In this document: positions 1 through 10,195 of the stretch, in pieces
Layout of the letters: every line of letters starts with the position of its first letter
How positions within the stretch are numbered: the stretch's first letter is position 1
Origin: Prorocentrum cordatum
Lineage: Eukaryota; Sar; Dinophyceae; Prorocentrales; Prorocentraceae
Direction of reading: 5' to 3'
NCBI GenBank assembly: GCA_963575745.1
Contig: CAUYUJ010015018.1
Location: 307,477-360,483 of the forward strand
DNA length: 53,007 nt
The notes under the pieces: generated by a model
The model's input: the letters and a program-made list of their open reading frames with translations, nothing else
Database searches by the model: none
What the model was told of the DNA's origin: nothing
Position numbers and translations under genes: made by a program

Positions 1-860
1 GCTCGAAGAACTCGACCTGGACCCCGCCCATTCCTTGCTGGCTGACAGGCTGCGGCACGTAGTCTCCAGGATGGGCAAAAGCTCCAGCGAGGAAAGTGAC
101 CAGGTCTCCTGAGTTGCGTTCACACGCTTCACGAGCCCAAGAGATAACCTCCACTCCAACTAGTTCGACCCGCTCCTCCTGACAGGCTTCACATTCCCAT
201 AATCTGTGAAACACTGAATCCACCTTAGCGCGGCACAGTGGGCACAGAGGACTGCCCTGGTAGCCGTACCTTAGCGCGGGAGTTGGTCCAGAGAGCGTTG
301 CACGTAAGCGCCCGCACTGAGCCCTTTTCCCAGGCCGTGAGTTTTTTCGAGTCGAGCCCAGCCGTGACGACATCGAAACAAAGGCGATTCGACCCATCAA
401 GGTCGGGGGGGGGGTCAGATCGGGGGCCAATTCCACGGCAGGCTCAGCTTAGCCTACGGCAGGCTCAGGAGGGAGCACACCGATGCCACAGAAAAAGGTC
501 GCCATCCACCAGCTTGCCGCATGCCGCTCTCTCAAGCTGGCGAAGCACGGCTTGGTGCAGCAAAACCTTACAGAGGGCCGGCGAGAGCTGGGTGCACGAG
601 AGCTCGCGGCCCTGGTCATCCGCGAATACGACCATGATCTTCATATCCAAACCAATCCTCCTAAGGCCCATGTACATCGCACTCATGGGTCCCGAAACGC
701 CCCTCCAAGTAATAGCTTTCTGGCGACTGGCGAACGCACAATCCCAAGAAGCCCGAATGGTGGCCCAGCCCAAAGAACCAGGAAAAGCATTGGTCCTGAG
801 AAGCCAGACCTCTTTGACATCTCAACACGGGAGCGACCGAGCCGTGCCAGACAGGATCGC
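1..860 (-). pseudogene. LINE-A C-terminal region with Cys/His knuckle
   Basis: On the minus strand, between about 240 and 1, a frame reads LCRAKVDSVFHRLWECEAC, a C-x(n)-H-x4-C arrangement found at the C-terminus of many LINE polyproteins. Between 773 and 465 an open piece (FADDQGRELSC and following) links the RT thumb to this knuckle in another frame. The region is cut by the window edge, so the stop and 3' UTR are not visible. Confidence 0.55.
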
Positions 861-863
861 CCT

Positions 864-2640
864 CTAAGAGAGAGAAAGGACGGTCAAAGACCGACGGGCA
901 GCATCAGGCTTAATAGCACTAGCAGCCACGCGCCTGAAACTGTGGACCTCTCCATCCGTCAAGCCCTGGACTTCGCAGCCGTAAATGTAACCAGGCATCG
1001 GTCCTGAAGTGAACGCTCTGATAGCCTTGCGACCAAAGAGAGCACGAAGCCGTTTCAACCTGTTAACTTTTCGCCTCATCTTCACCTTCCTCTCCTTGCG
1101 CTCCCTCATCCTCCCCTTGCCCGTTCTGAAGCTCCTTCCTGCCGTGTCGTCGCAGCCAAGGTTGACCGCAGAAGAGTCGAGCACCCCGAGCGGGCCAAGG
1201 TCAGCCTCCAGCTGTCGGCCCCAAGAGTCGCAGGAGCACACCAAGGCCACCTTGTCGAGAACAACTAAACCTCCTAGCATCTGCCGAATGCCAGCCAAGA
1301 GCAGAGAGGCCATGTTCATAATGGTGTCCCGAACATAAGACCTGGGGCCAATAGCCGAGATGCTGGCATCATCGATGCACGCGTCGAACGATGGGAACTC
1401 CGAAATCTCGCGATCGATGATATGCAAGTTGGCCGAACGAGGGGCCGCGTCGAACGCGTCGAGAGCGCGGGCTCTTATCAAAGTGGCAGCCATGCTGCGT
1501 CCAGCAATGATTCCATGAGTGGCCCTCACGGGGCCAGCAGTGATCCCAGAGAGACAGACGTTGCGCGACGACCTGCACGCCGCCAGACACATGTGGAGGA
1601 CCCCCAGGGGAAACCGGCGCCTGTCTCCTCGGAGCTCTAAGGCCTCAAGGTCTATCAACTCGTAGTGCATGTACATATCCCACAAAACAGTAGCCGAGCA
1701 GGTACCTCTCCTAACTCCAGCTTCCGACCGAAACGCTTGGCGCCACACGCAGTCCAGGGCCCCTCGGCGCCGCCCCGCGGCCTAATAGTCCCTGGAAAAT
1801 GCATGCTCCCAGGCCTCAGCCAGGGGCCGACGGGCCCGCCCCCGGAGGCGGCAAGCAAGGGGAAAATGCCCATCGGCCTAAAGCCCCCTTTCTCCTTGGC
1901 AAGGAGAGCCACCAAGACAGCCGAAAGCTGGGTTGGTAAGATACCCGAACGCTCGGCAAGGGACAGCAGCAGGCACAGCACCTCCAGGCTGGCGTCGCTG
2001 AGGTGCTGGAAGTACCGCATGCGACACCCATCATAGGACGCGGCGCTCCTCCCAGTGTACTTCCTGCTCAATTTGCGAAGAAAGTCAACTTCCAAGGGGG
2101 GCAGGGCCTCGGAATTCTTGCACTTGAGCTTCGGGGGGGGGGGAAATCTGACCTGCCCGAGGCCAGAAAACGTTTTGACCTCAGCGTCGAGCAGCTGCCG
2201 GGGGTCCGAAACCAACGGCCCCTCGGACGAAAGGGTGGTCGTGGGACGCCAACAAAGCGGATCTTTGATGGCACTGTGAGCATTGCGAGCGCCCTGGCGG
2301 AGCTTCTCAGTCAGGCATGCGTGCCAATCAAGACCAGCTATGCGCTGGCGGTGCTTCGCGCACGCAGCCAAGACCTCTTTCTGGCGAGCGAGAAGGGTCT
2401 CCAGCCTGTCAAGCCTACTAGCGAGCAGCCCCGATGGACCCAAGGTCGCACAGAGAGGGGCCGCCAGTAATGTGCAACCTCTCGCCCCCCTCAGCGCCGC
2501 TGTCACCGCGGGGGGCGGCGCGTTCTGAGACCAAGTTTTCCGGGGGGGGATCCAGCTAAACGTAGGGAGAAGGATTAAAACAGGCCCAGTCCTTGAGCGA
2601 GCCCCTCATCTCCTGAAGAAGCTAAACGTAGTCCTGGTGA
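864..2640 (-). pseudogene. LINE-A reverse transcriptase, frameshifted
   Basis: The linker and fingers are read from about 2,640 to 1,840, including VALLAKEKGGFRPMGIFPLL, typical of the conserved RT strand 'IxLLxKxxGxxRPIxxxPxL'. A different frame (1,748-864) then gives the palm, with ACIDDAS at about 1,365-1,385 in the place of the usual YxDD box, and a basic thumb (KVKMRRKVNRLKRL). RT polymerises cDNA from the nicked target. The change from Tyr/Phe-x-Asp-Asp to CIDD and the frame change between fingers and palm suggest a dead copy. Confidence 0.7.
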
Positions 2641-2935
2641 ATAAGCTGCCGAAGGACCCACTCAGACTGGAGCAGGCTTTCGACCAGCTCGCCGACCGCG
2701 CGCCTGACGTCGCCGGCGGCGCTGCCAGTCCAAACTGAGGGAAGCAGCTGGGCAGCTGCGCGACTCAATGTCTTTCTGAAGAATGGCCCCCAGTCAACCT
2801 GGGGGTCCTCACCACGAGCCCCTAAGCAAGGAAGCTCCCCCCCCAGACGCACCACGAGTTCGCCCTCCGACCCGTTGGCCCAAATCTGGTAAGCCCTACT
2901 CAACAGACGCTGCACCTCCTTGGCATCCTGGGACC

Positions 2936-3760
2936 TCAGACCTCTCCCCCCCATCTCAAGAAACACGCAGGCCCTGCCGAAGTCCCCAGGGGGGATCCAA
3001 ACCCAGGGGGGGCATCGACAGGGAGGGGGGGAGGCTTGCGAAACCCAAGAGCCTGAAGGCGGCATAGAGCCGGATGAAACACCAGCTCCACGGCAAAGCG
3101 CGGTGGGAATTCGCTGCCATCACACCGCTGCACACGTTCGGCTCCGCGTGCGAAGCCCCCTGAGACGCGGGAGTAGTCAAAGTCGGACTGACGAGCCCCA
3201 AAGCACGCGGGCGCGCCAGTCGAAATAAACTCACACCCAGCCAGCCCCAAGAAACCCGCGCCTTGGAGCTCTGAGGCTTCGAGACTGAAGTAACCCCAAC
3301 CACGTGCGATAGACCTTCCAGAACCACATGGGCCCCGACGGCCCTGCGCAAATCCAACCGTCGTTCAGTCAGGCCCTCAGCGTCGAAACTGTAAACGGAG
3401 ACGAGCCTGAAAGGAACACCCCCTGGCAGATGAGGGACAGCACCCAGAGCTCGACCACAATACAACTGTTGAGGCTGCTGGAGCCCCATGAAAGACCAAG
3501 CCAGAATTGCGACCCCCCCCAAAGTGCCCCCTTCGGACGTACGAACCGCGGGCCCCCAGGAGCGCTTCCACCCATGATCAGGACAATACTTCGACGCTCT
3601 GCCAATACTGTCCGAGTCGGCAAGATGATGCTCCTGGACCAGAATGACACGCGGGGTGCCAGCCGACGGCAGCCAATCTCGAAGCGATCCCCAGCTATTG
3701 CAGTTTGCCGTGGAAATAATCAGCTCAAGAAAATCTTCGTCGGGCCTGGGACCTGGGCCA
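2936..3760 (-). pseudogene. LINE-A endonuclease (EEP/APE-like) domain, frameshifted
   Basis: From about 3,735 downwards one frame reads ELIISTANCNSWGSL, then VILVQEHHL, then GGVAILAW, which match the early strands of AP-like endonucleases: an Asn early, the catalytic Glu in 'QEHHL', and a GG(V)AIL strand. After about 3,290 the frame is lost. Another frame (3,250-2,936) continues with a segment containing SDFDYSRVS, which resembles the C-terminal S/D-x-D-Y motif of the family. The enzyme would nick target DNA for target-primed reverse transcription. At least one frameshift and missing catalytic context suggest it is inactive. Confidence 0.65.
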
Positions 3761-3961
3761 GGGACTCCTGGGCCCGAGAGATCGTTACTAAAGTTCTTAC
3801 TAAAATTAGCTCCTTCAAAATTAGGCACCCACCTCTTCCCAATCCTACACAGACAACACTCACGCGAGGACGAGGGCAAGGGGGGGGGGGGGGGGGGGGG
3901 GCGAGCGGGGGGGCACGAGGGGGCTGGCCCCTCACCTTCCGCAGCAGAACCCCCCGCCCCC

Positions 3962-5215
3962 TCAGCTGGAGGAGGCGGGGGGGGGGGGGCGAAATGAAGC
4001 ACCTGATTTGGGGGGAGCCCGCGTAGGCCTGGCACGAAGAGCTGGGTCGGCTCCCGACGGCCGAGAAGGGCTGGCGCCAGGCGACGCACTCCCTGGTCCT
4101 GAAGCAGCGGAGGCGGCTGGGGCTCCACCACCAGCCTCAGAAGCGGAGGCACCTCCACTACCGGGTTGCGCCGCGTCAGCACCAGCTCCAGGCTCTGCGC
4201 CTGCCTCAGCACCAGGAGCAGCCCCCTGGTCGGTCTTCCTCTTCTTCTTCGCCATGCGCTTGACGTGTTCCTTGTGCTCCTTCCTCGCGGCCTCGAAATG
4301 GGACGACGCAGTGCCGAACAGCTGCTTCGCCATCTCCTTAAGGCCATCTCGAAGCTGCGCCTTGCGGGACTCCAGCTGCTCTTTGTCTTCCGCGGACATC
4401 TCGAATTCCTCTGGCATGTCGGCGCAGAGGTCGCCCTCCAAATCGAAGCTGGGCTCCTTGCCCCCCACCAGGTCTCGCAGGCTGATGATCGGGCCGTTAG
4501 TATGCTTGGGCTGCGTCGGGGGCGCCACCTCAATGCTGATCTGCTCCACCAGCTCCGAGTACTGTCTCTCGTAGCCGTCCAGCTCGTCAGCCATCTCCTG
4601 GATGCTTGCCTCCAGGGCTGCGGTAGCCTCCCGCCAACGCTCCAGCTTCGTGATTTCCTTGTCAAGCTTCTTCTCGACCTGCCTGATCTTGCTTTGAGCC
4701 TGAGAGGCCCGAGTGTGCAACGAGGCCTCTGGCTGAGCACGCGCAGGTAGGAGAAGTTTAGCACAGGCTGCTTCGTACTGCTTCGCCAGGTCAAGCTGGT
4801 TCTGGCGCGTGGCGATGGCCGCCAGCTGCTGCAGGTCCTCAGCACTGATGCCCTCCGCGTTGATGACACCAGGCCGTTGCCCACCACCAGTGCCGACGGG
4901 GCCTGGGGGCATCGGAGCTTCACGTTGACCACCAGAAGGAGGAGGACGAGCATTTTCAGCACCACCTGCGGCATCAGGGCGAGACGGAGCATTGACCACC
5001 GAGCAGGTTGCACCATCCCACGGCGCCTGACAGTGCTTGCAGTACCACATCCGGCCCATGTTGCGGGCGCATCCGCACGCCCCGCAACGCCACTTCTCAT
5101 AGCCGACTGGAGCAGCGCGCGAATGCCAGGGCGCAGGGGCCATGCGCGCGCCGATCCAGACCGAGCCACTCTTGACTCGCGACAGCAACAGCCTTCTGAA
5201 GTTCGCTGCCGACAA
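3962..5215 (-). CDS. LINE-A ORF1-like protein: CxxC zinc finger plus coiled coil
   Basis: An open frame of 417 codons. Around residues 42-62 there is a W-x-C-x2-C ... C-x2-C finger (WRCGAC, then CKHC) that resembles a RanBP2-type or small treble-clef nucleic-acid-binding finger. Residues of about 165-230 are rich in heptad-like Leu/Lys/Glu (QVEKKLDKEITKLERW) and should form a coiled coil. The C-terminal third is Ala/Pro/Gly-rich with a basic patch (MAKKKRKTDQ) that could be a nuclear signal. LINE ORF1 proteins bind the element RNA and multimerise, and this layout fits that role. It sits directly upstream of the endonuclease part on the same strand. It is the only LINE-A part still open over its whole length. 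The start chosen is the first ATG of the frame; the second Met (residue 25) is also possible. Confidence 0.65.
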   Translation of the reverse strand: MSAANFRRLLLSRVKSGSVWIGARMAPAPWHSRAAPVGYEKWRCGACGCARNMGRMWYCKHCQAPWDGATCSVVNAPSRPDAAGGAENARPPPSGGQREAPMPPGPVGTGGGQRPGVINAEGISAEDLQQLAAIATRQNQLDLAKQYEAACAKLLLPARAQPEASLHTRASQAQSKIRQVEKKLDKEITKLERWREATAALEASIQEMADELDGYERQYSELVEQISIEVAPPTQPKHTNGPIISLRDLVGGKEPSFDLEGDLCADMPEEFEMSAEDKEQLESRKAQLRDGLKEMAKQLFGTASSHFEAARKEHKEHVKRMAKKKRKTDQGAAPGAEAGAEPGAGADAAQPGSGGASASEAGGGAPAASAASGPGSASPGASPSRPSGADPALRARPTRAPPKSGASFRPPPPASSS

Positions 5216-5239
5216 GCTCTGCTCAAATGGCTAGAGCCA

Positions 5240-5675
5240 GAAAGGCTGAGGGAGGGAGGGAGGGAGGGAGGGAGGGAGGGAGGGAAGGGGAAGGAGGAGG
5301 AGGAGGAGGAGGAGAGGAGGATAAGGCGGAGGCAGAGGAGACGGAGGAGGAGGAGGAGGAGGAGCAGGAGGAAGGAGGACGAGGAGAGGAGGACGAGGAG
5401 GTAGGGAGGAGGAGGAGGGAGGGAGGGATGGGGAGGGAGGGAGGGAGGGAGGGAGGGAGGAGAGGGAGGGAGGGAGAGGGAGGAGGAGGAGGGAGAGGAG
5501 GAGGAGGAGGCGGAGGAGGAGGAGGAGGAGGAGGAGGAGGAGGAGGAGGAGGGAGGAGGAGGAGGATGGAGGAGGAGGAGGAGGAGGGGAGGAGGAGGAG
5601 GAGGAGGAGGAGGAGGAGGAGGAGGAGGAGGAGGAGGAGGAGGAGGAGGAGGAGGAGGGAGGAGGGAGAGAAGAT
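5240..5675. repeat. GGGA then GGA microsatellite
   Basis: About 435 bp of almost pure purine on the plus strand. It starts as (GGGA)n at 5,247-5,285 and passes into (GGA)n with short interruptions. The long glutamate/glycine or proline/serine frames across it are repeat artefacts. It lies just 5' of LINE-A ORF1. Confidence 0.95.
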
Positions 5676-5844
5676 CAAGGTGGCTCGGTTCGAGGCACAC
5701 AGACCGCCAGCGTCAGCATCAGGAGAGGGGGGCAGCGCCGACACCAACACAGAGGACGACAACGAGAACTACAGAAGGTGGAAAGAGGTGGAACAGGAGC
5801 AGCAAGAGCACGGAGGGGGAACAGGGGGGAGGAGGAGGAGGGGG

Positions 5845-6420
5845 AGGAGGACCACGACGACCACGACGACGACGCCGAGGAGAATCAGGGGAGCAAGGGG
5901 AAATAGAGGGGCAGGGGGGCGAGGACGACGACAGAAGACGACGAGGGGCAAAAGGAGAGGACCACGACGACGACCAGAACGACTGGAGGGGCTGGGGGGA
6001 GGAGGAGGGTGAGGAGGAAGGCTGAGGAGGCAGGGAAGACAGGGGGGGTGAAAGAAACCTTCGGGTTCTCTTCACCCTCGGGGAGATTACCTGGAGGTAT
6101 GTTCCACCTGTGGCGTGCCCGCCACGCGCGGACGAATGCGATCACACTGCGTGCTCGTCTCGTGTGGTCGAATGTGATCGCATGACGTGTCGGGCGGTGG
6201 TAATGGGTGAAGAGAAGGGCCCCAATGGGCCCCTGTAGGGCCCCTTTCTTAGCCATCCTGTTGAGGTCATCCCCCATTACCACCCGTCCGAATGACATGC
6301 CGTCCTCTTCTGTCGTCGTCCTCGCCCCCCTCCCCCTCTATGTATTTCCTCTTGCTCCTACCCCTGATTATCCTCGGCGTCGTCGTCGTTGTCGTCGTCG
6401 TCGTCGGTGTCCTCCTCCTC
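5845..6420. repeat. Fold-back element with roughly 100-bp arms
   Basis: The plus-strand segment at about 5,845-5,945 (ending GCGAGGACGACGACAGAAG) reappears reverse-complemented at about 6,299-6,420 (starting CTTCTGTCGTCGTCCTCGC) at roughly 90% identity by eye. A second inner pair is at 6,180-6,210 and 6,270-6,300 (GGTGGTAATGGG / CCCATTACCACC). No coding capacity. It could be a non-autonomous fold-back transposon; I see no clear target duplication. Confidence 0.6.
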
Positions 6421-6639
6421 TTCTTGCTGTGCGTTGTCCCACCCTCTTCTAATCCTGACCAGGGAGCGCAGCCGCGGCCAGCGGCGGGAGGGCAGGGCCA
6501 GCCGCGCGCGGGGTGCGGCCGAGTCTATCAGGCTGATTCCCTCCAGCACGGGGCTGTTCAGCTTGGCGCATTCGAAGCGGCTGAGGAACGCGTTGCCTCA
6601 GGTCGGCGGCGCGCCGAAAGGGGGAGGCGAGAGAGGAAC

Positions 6640-6790
6640 AGTCGGGGATCCACTGACCCGGGTCAATCCAAACCCGGGTGAGTCGGGCCTTGCAGGATCC
6701 CGCAAGGTCCTGCAGGATCCTGCACTTTAACCTGCGTCAATGTACGCCTGGCTCTGCAGGATCTTGCAGGATCCAGCGCTCTGGCTGACC
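6640..6790. repeat. Short clustered TGCAGGATC repeats and palindromes
   Basis: Four to five copies of TGCAGGATC(C/T) and palindromes such as GACCCGGGTC occur within 150 bp. No gene is recognisable between 6,430 and 6,990. Confidence 0.5.
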
Positions 6791-6989
6791 CCCGATTGCA
6801 TTGACCCCCGTCTCAAGGCTCCCGAGGCAGGCCTTCTCGGAGGGCGCCGGAGCTCCTCACGAGCCCTCGCGGCTGCGCGGAGGACGTCTCTGCTTCCGGA
6901 GAAGGCTCAGAAGCAGTCTCGGCAGGCGCGAGGGCTTGTGAGAAGCCCCGCCGCCTTCTGTGAAGGCCTGGGCCCGCTCCCAGGAGGAG

Positions 6990-7605
6990 GAGGCGGATGG
7001 GGGGAAGGGTACGAGGAGGAGGAGAGGAGGAGGAGGAGGAGGAGGAGGAGGAGGGAAAGGAGGGGGGGAAGGAGGCCGGGAGAGGAAGCGGAGAGGAAGG
7101 AGGTGGAGGTGAGGAGGAGGTGCAGGAGGGGGAAGGCAGGAGGGGAAGGGAGGAGTGGGAGGAGGCGAAGGCAGGAGGGAAGGGGAGGAAGAAGGGAGGA
7201 GTGAGGAGACGGACGAGGAGGGGGAGGAGGCAGGAGGAGGAAGGAGGAGGAGGAGGAGGAGGAGGAGGAGGAGGAGCAGGAGGGGGGGGGAAGGAGGAGG
7301 AGGAGGAGGAGGAGAGGGAGGAGGAGAGGAGGAGGAGGAGAGGAGGAGGAGGGGAGGAGGAGGAGGAGGACGAGGAGGACTAGGGAAGGAGGAGGAGGAG
7401 GAGGAGGAGGAGAGGAGGAGGGATAAGAGGGGGACGACCGGAGGAGGAGGAGAAGGAGGAGGAGGAGGAGGAGGAGAAGCAGGAGGAGGAGGTGGAGGAG
7501 ATAAGAGGAGGAGGAGGAGGAAGAGGAGGAGGAGGAGGAGGAATAGGAGCAGGAGGAGAAGGAAGAGGAGGAAGGGGAGGTCGTGTAGGAGGAGGAGGAG
7601 GACTC
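6990..7605. repeat. Long GGA-rich microsatellite
   Basis: Over 600 bp of (GGA)n with GGGA, GAC and GCA interruptions, purine-rich on the plus strand. The Ser/Pro/Leu-rich open frames on the minus strand are translation artefacts. 7,606-7,750 is GC-rich with nothing recognisable. Confidence 0.95.
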
Positions 7606-7753
7606 GAGAGGCCGAGGAGAGGCCGCGAGAGCGCGGGGCGGGAGCGAGGGCGCAGCGCCGTGCGGTCGAGGAGGCCCGGCCCCCATCTCTGGGCGGGGCG
7701 CGCGGGGGGCGCAGCCCTCGGGGCCGCGCAGCAGCGGGCGCCACTGTGGCTAC

Positions 7754-7932
7754 AGTCAACCCGTATGATAAGGATGCGCGACAAGGATGCAAGGGCCCTG
7801 GACGCCCATTTCGAGGCTTTTCGAGTGGGGCGCGGCCAACGAAAGTGGGGCGCGGCCAACGAAAGTAGCCACGGATGGGCCGAGGAGGCAAGGATGCAGG
7901 GGTATCCTTGGGAAGGTTGCCCATCCTTACTG
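7754..7932. repeat. Dispersed repeat, copy 1
   Basis: About 170 bp matching 9,527-9,686 in the same orientation. Shared landmarks are AAGGATGCGCGA, CCCTGGACGCCC, GGGGCGCGGCCAACG and CTTGGGAAGGTTGCC. This copy carries an internal tandem duplication of GTGGGGCGCGGCCAACGAAA (7,826-7,866) that copy 2 lacks. Confidence 0.8.
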
Positions 7933-8110
7933 TGCGGGCTGACTGTAACCCCAGTGCAAGCTGCGCTGCGCAGTCTCAGCGTCGGCGGCGAGCGAGGGGG
8001 GGAAATGATACGGAGAAGGCCTGCTCAGAGGTTGCGGGGCTTCTCAGACGCCATCGCGCCTTCTGAGACGTTTTCTGTGTATTCGTGGAAGGTTTAGGAG
8101 ATTTCTCATC

Positions 8111-8270
8111 ATCCTCCTGTTTCTGTTCCTGTTCCTGTTCCTGTTCCTGTTCCTGTTCCTCCTCCTCCTCCTCCATCCGCCTCCTCCTCCTACCTCGCAA
8201 CCTCCTCCACGTCCTTCTTCTCCTCCTCCTGCTCCTCCTCCTCCTCCTCATCCCCCTCCTCCTTCCCCCG
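8111..8270. repeat. (CCTGTT)n hexamer passing into (CTC)n
   Basis: About seven perfect CCTGTT units (8,117-8,158) followed by CTC-rich sequence to 8,270. Confidence 0.9.
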
Positions 8271-9526
8271 TGGCCCTACACTTCAGCTCACTGGTGCGGC
8301 AACGCATGTCAATGCCACGCGAGCATAAACATATCATAACCAAACTATAGAGACGTACAGCTGTTCATGCTGCGACGCATCCGAATCCTCAGCGCTGGTC
8401 GCTTCGTTCGCTTTGCGACACGAACCTCAGGGCGCTCGGCACGGATCGCCGAGATCGCCCGAGCTTCAACTACAGCTCGTGTGTCAGCCTAAACCTGATC
8501 GTCTGATCGATGCGCCGTTCGAGCCATCCCTCCCGCTACGCCTCCCCTTCATGTGCCTCCCGCTCCTCCTCCTCCTCCTCCTCCTCCTCCTCCTCCTCCT
8601 TGTTGTCCTCCTCCTTCTCCGCCGCTCTACCACTTGTGAGCCAAGGGCCCCGCCGAAATGGCCCAGCTGCGTGAAAGGCATGGACTTGTCGACGACTAAC
8701 GCGTTGCCAGGAATGACCTCCACGCGGCCCAGAGTCAGAAGCCATCGGAGACGAAGGGTCAGGAGATAAAGGGAAGGGCTACGAGGGGAAATGAGGGGAA
8801 GAATAGGGATCATGACGGGGGAGCAGGAGGAGGGGAAGCATGTGGAGGCGCAGGAAGGGGGTGGGCGACGCCGATGACGGCGACGAGGATTCGAAGAAGG
8901 GGAAAGAGAAGGGAGTAGGAGATGCGAAAGATACCAAGAGAGGATAAACAAACAGGGACATGCTCAAGGAACAAGGAAACCAACAACTCATCCCTTCTCC
9001 CTTCCTTCTGAATTCCCCCCCATCTTCCACTCCCTCTGCCCGCTCCCACATCCCCCTGTCATGCTCGTGCATATCGTCGTGCAAAATCGGACGCGCTTCC
9101 AACCCATCGAATTTGAGTTGTTCCACCTTCGTGGATTGGACGATTCTATTATCTGCAGAACGAGCACGGCGAAAAACGAATGGATGCGAGATCAGGAACA
9201 AAACGGAACATGCAGGCGTACGGGTTGAGGAATACAGCGAGCCTGACTGGCACAACAAAAAGCCTCATAAATAACTGGGGTGAGAGAAACAAATGTCGAA
9301 AGCGAGCGGTAAGAAACCTAGCAAAAAGACGGCCGAGGTGGTGCGTAAACCAAGCTCCTGCGCATTCGGAAGGAGTTTCGGAGGCAGGGATGGAGGAGCC
9401 ACACATTAGACGTCACGGCGTATCGTGACGTGGGCCCTGGGGTCTCCTGGCCCCGACCTCGAGGTGTGGTTGATGGATCGCTTGGATTGTCCTGGGGCCC
9501 AGAATGGCGTTCAAAAGAACCCACTT
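8271..9526. other. No gene recognised; one CTC tract
   Basis: Besides a (CTC)n tract at about 8,565-8,601 I see no conserved motif, domain or RNA gene in this 1.25-kb stretch. The open frames here have no recognisable domains or codon pattern. Confidence 0.5.
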
Positions 9527-9686
9527 ACAGTCGGCCCGTATCATAAGGATGCGCGATAAGGATGCAAGGGGCCCTGGACGCCCGTTTCGAAGTCTTTCGA
9601 GCGGGGCGCGGCCAACGGAAGTGGCGAAGGATGGACAAAGAAGGCAAGGATGCTATGGTACTCTTGGGAAGGTTGCCGATCCTTAC
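9527..9686. repeat. Dispersed repeat, copy 2
   Basis: Direct-orientation partner of 7,754-7,932, diverged mainly by substitutions. No coding frame is conserved between the two copies. Confidence 0.8.
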
Positions 9687-9785
9687 ACGCCAGTCGGAAG
9701 AAGTAGGTAAATACATGAAGTAGGAAGGCGGATAAAGCAGATTGGGTTCAGGCCCTCCCAGAGAATAACAAAACGCAGCAGAAGC

Positions 9786-9971
9786 ATACTCCAGATTTCG
9801 TAATAAAAGGGAGGGGGTCTGGACCCTCCAAGACAAGCCATTTCAGACCTCCCCCGTGGGAGAACCCTCCAAAACATCGTCCCCAGACCCCCCCAGGCCC
9901 TGCAAGATAGCCTGGCAGAGACCCCCCCCCGAAATGAGACCCCCCTCCCTTTATTACGAAATCTGGAGTAT
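9786..9971. mobile_element. 186-bp MITE-like element with 35-bp inverted ends
   Basis: The left arm at 9,786-9,820 begins ATACTCCAGATTTCGTAAT. The right arm at 9,937-9,971 ends ATTACGAAATCTGGAGTAT, a near-perfect reverse complement that continues through GGGAGGGGGTCT / AGACCCCCCTCCC. The interior has no coding capacity. No obvious target-site duplication. Confidence 0.7.
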
Positions 9972-10195
9972 CGGTTGTTGAAGTAGGAAGTCGCTTGAAA
10001 AAGATTGGGATCTGGGAGAGAGCGTGATCCACAGCCGCTTTACTGTGGAAAATTCCCCCCCCTCTTCCTCCGGAACCCGGTGTTCCCCCCCCTACCGAAA
10101 TCACTCCTGGCCCCCATGCTGGAAACCCCCTCCCCCACCCCTCACCTCCCCCGGCAAAACCCCCCTTCTTCCCCTACCCCTCCCCCCCCCCTCCC

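Larger units (their letters stand above)
1..5215 (-). mobile_element. Decayed non-LTR retrotransposon (LINE-A), cut by left edge
   Basis: Read on the minus strand, this stretch gives, in order, a zinc-finger/coiled-coil ORF1, an endonuclease/exonuclease/phosphatase domain, a reverse transcriptase and a Cys/His-rich C-terminus. That is the domain order of APE-type LINEs. The RT and endonuclease parts need several frame changes, so the copy is dead unless the assembly carries indel errors; ORF1 alone is still open. The 3' end lies beyond base 1. Upstream of ORF1 (higher coordinates) lies a GGA/GGGA microsatellite. I infer a retrotransposon from domain order and motifs, not from a database match. 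Confidence 0.8.

Noticed and set aside
5223-6012. Long open frames rich in Glu/Gly/Arg or Pro/Ser/Leu across 5.2-6.0 kb, and similar ones at 7.0-7.7, 38.8-39.1 and 51.9-52.8 kb
   Set aside because: They are translations of GGA, G or GAT microsatellites, open on several frames of both strands, with no domain or normal amino-acid make-up.
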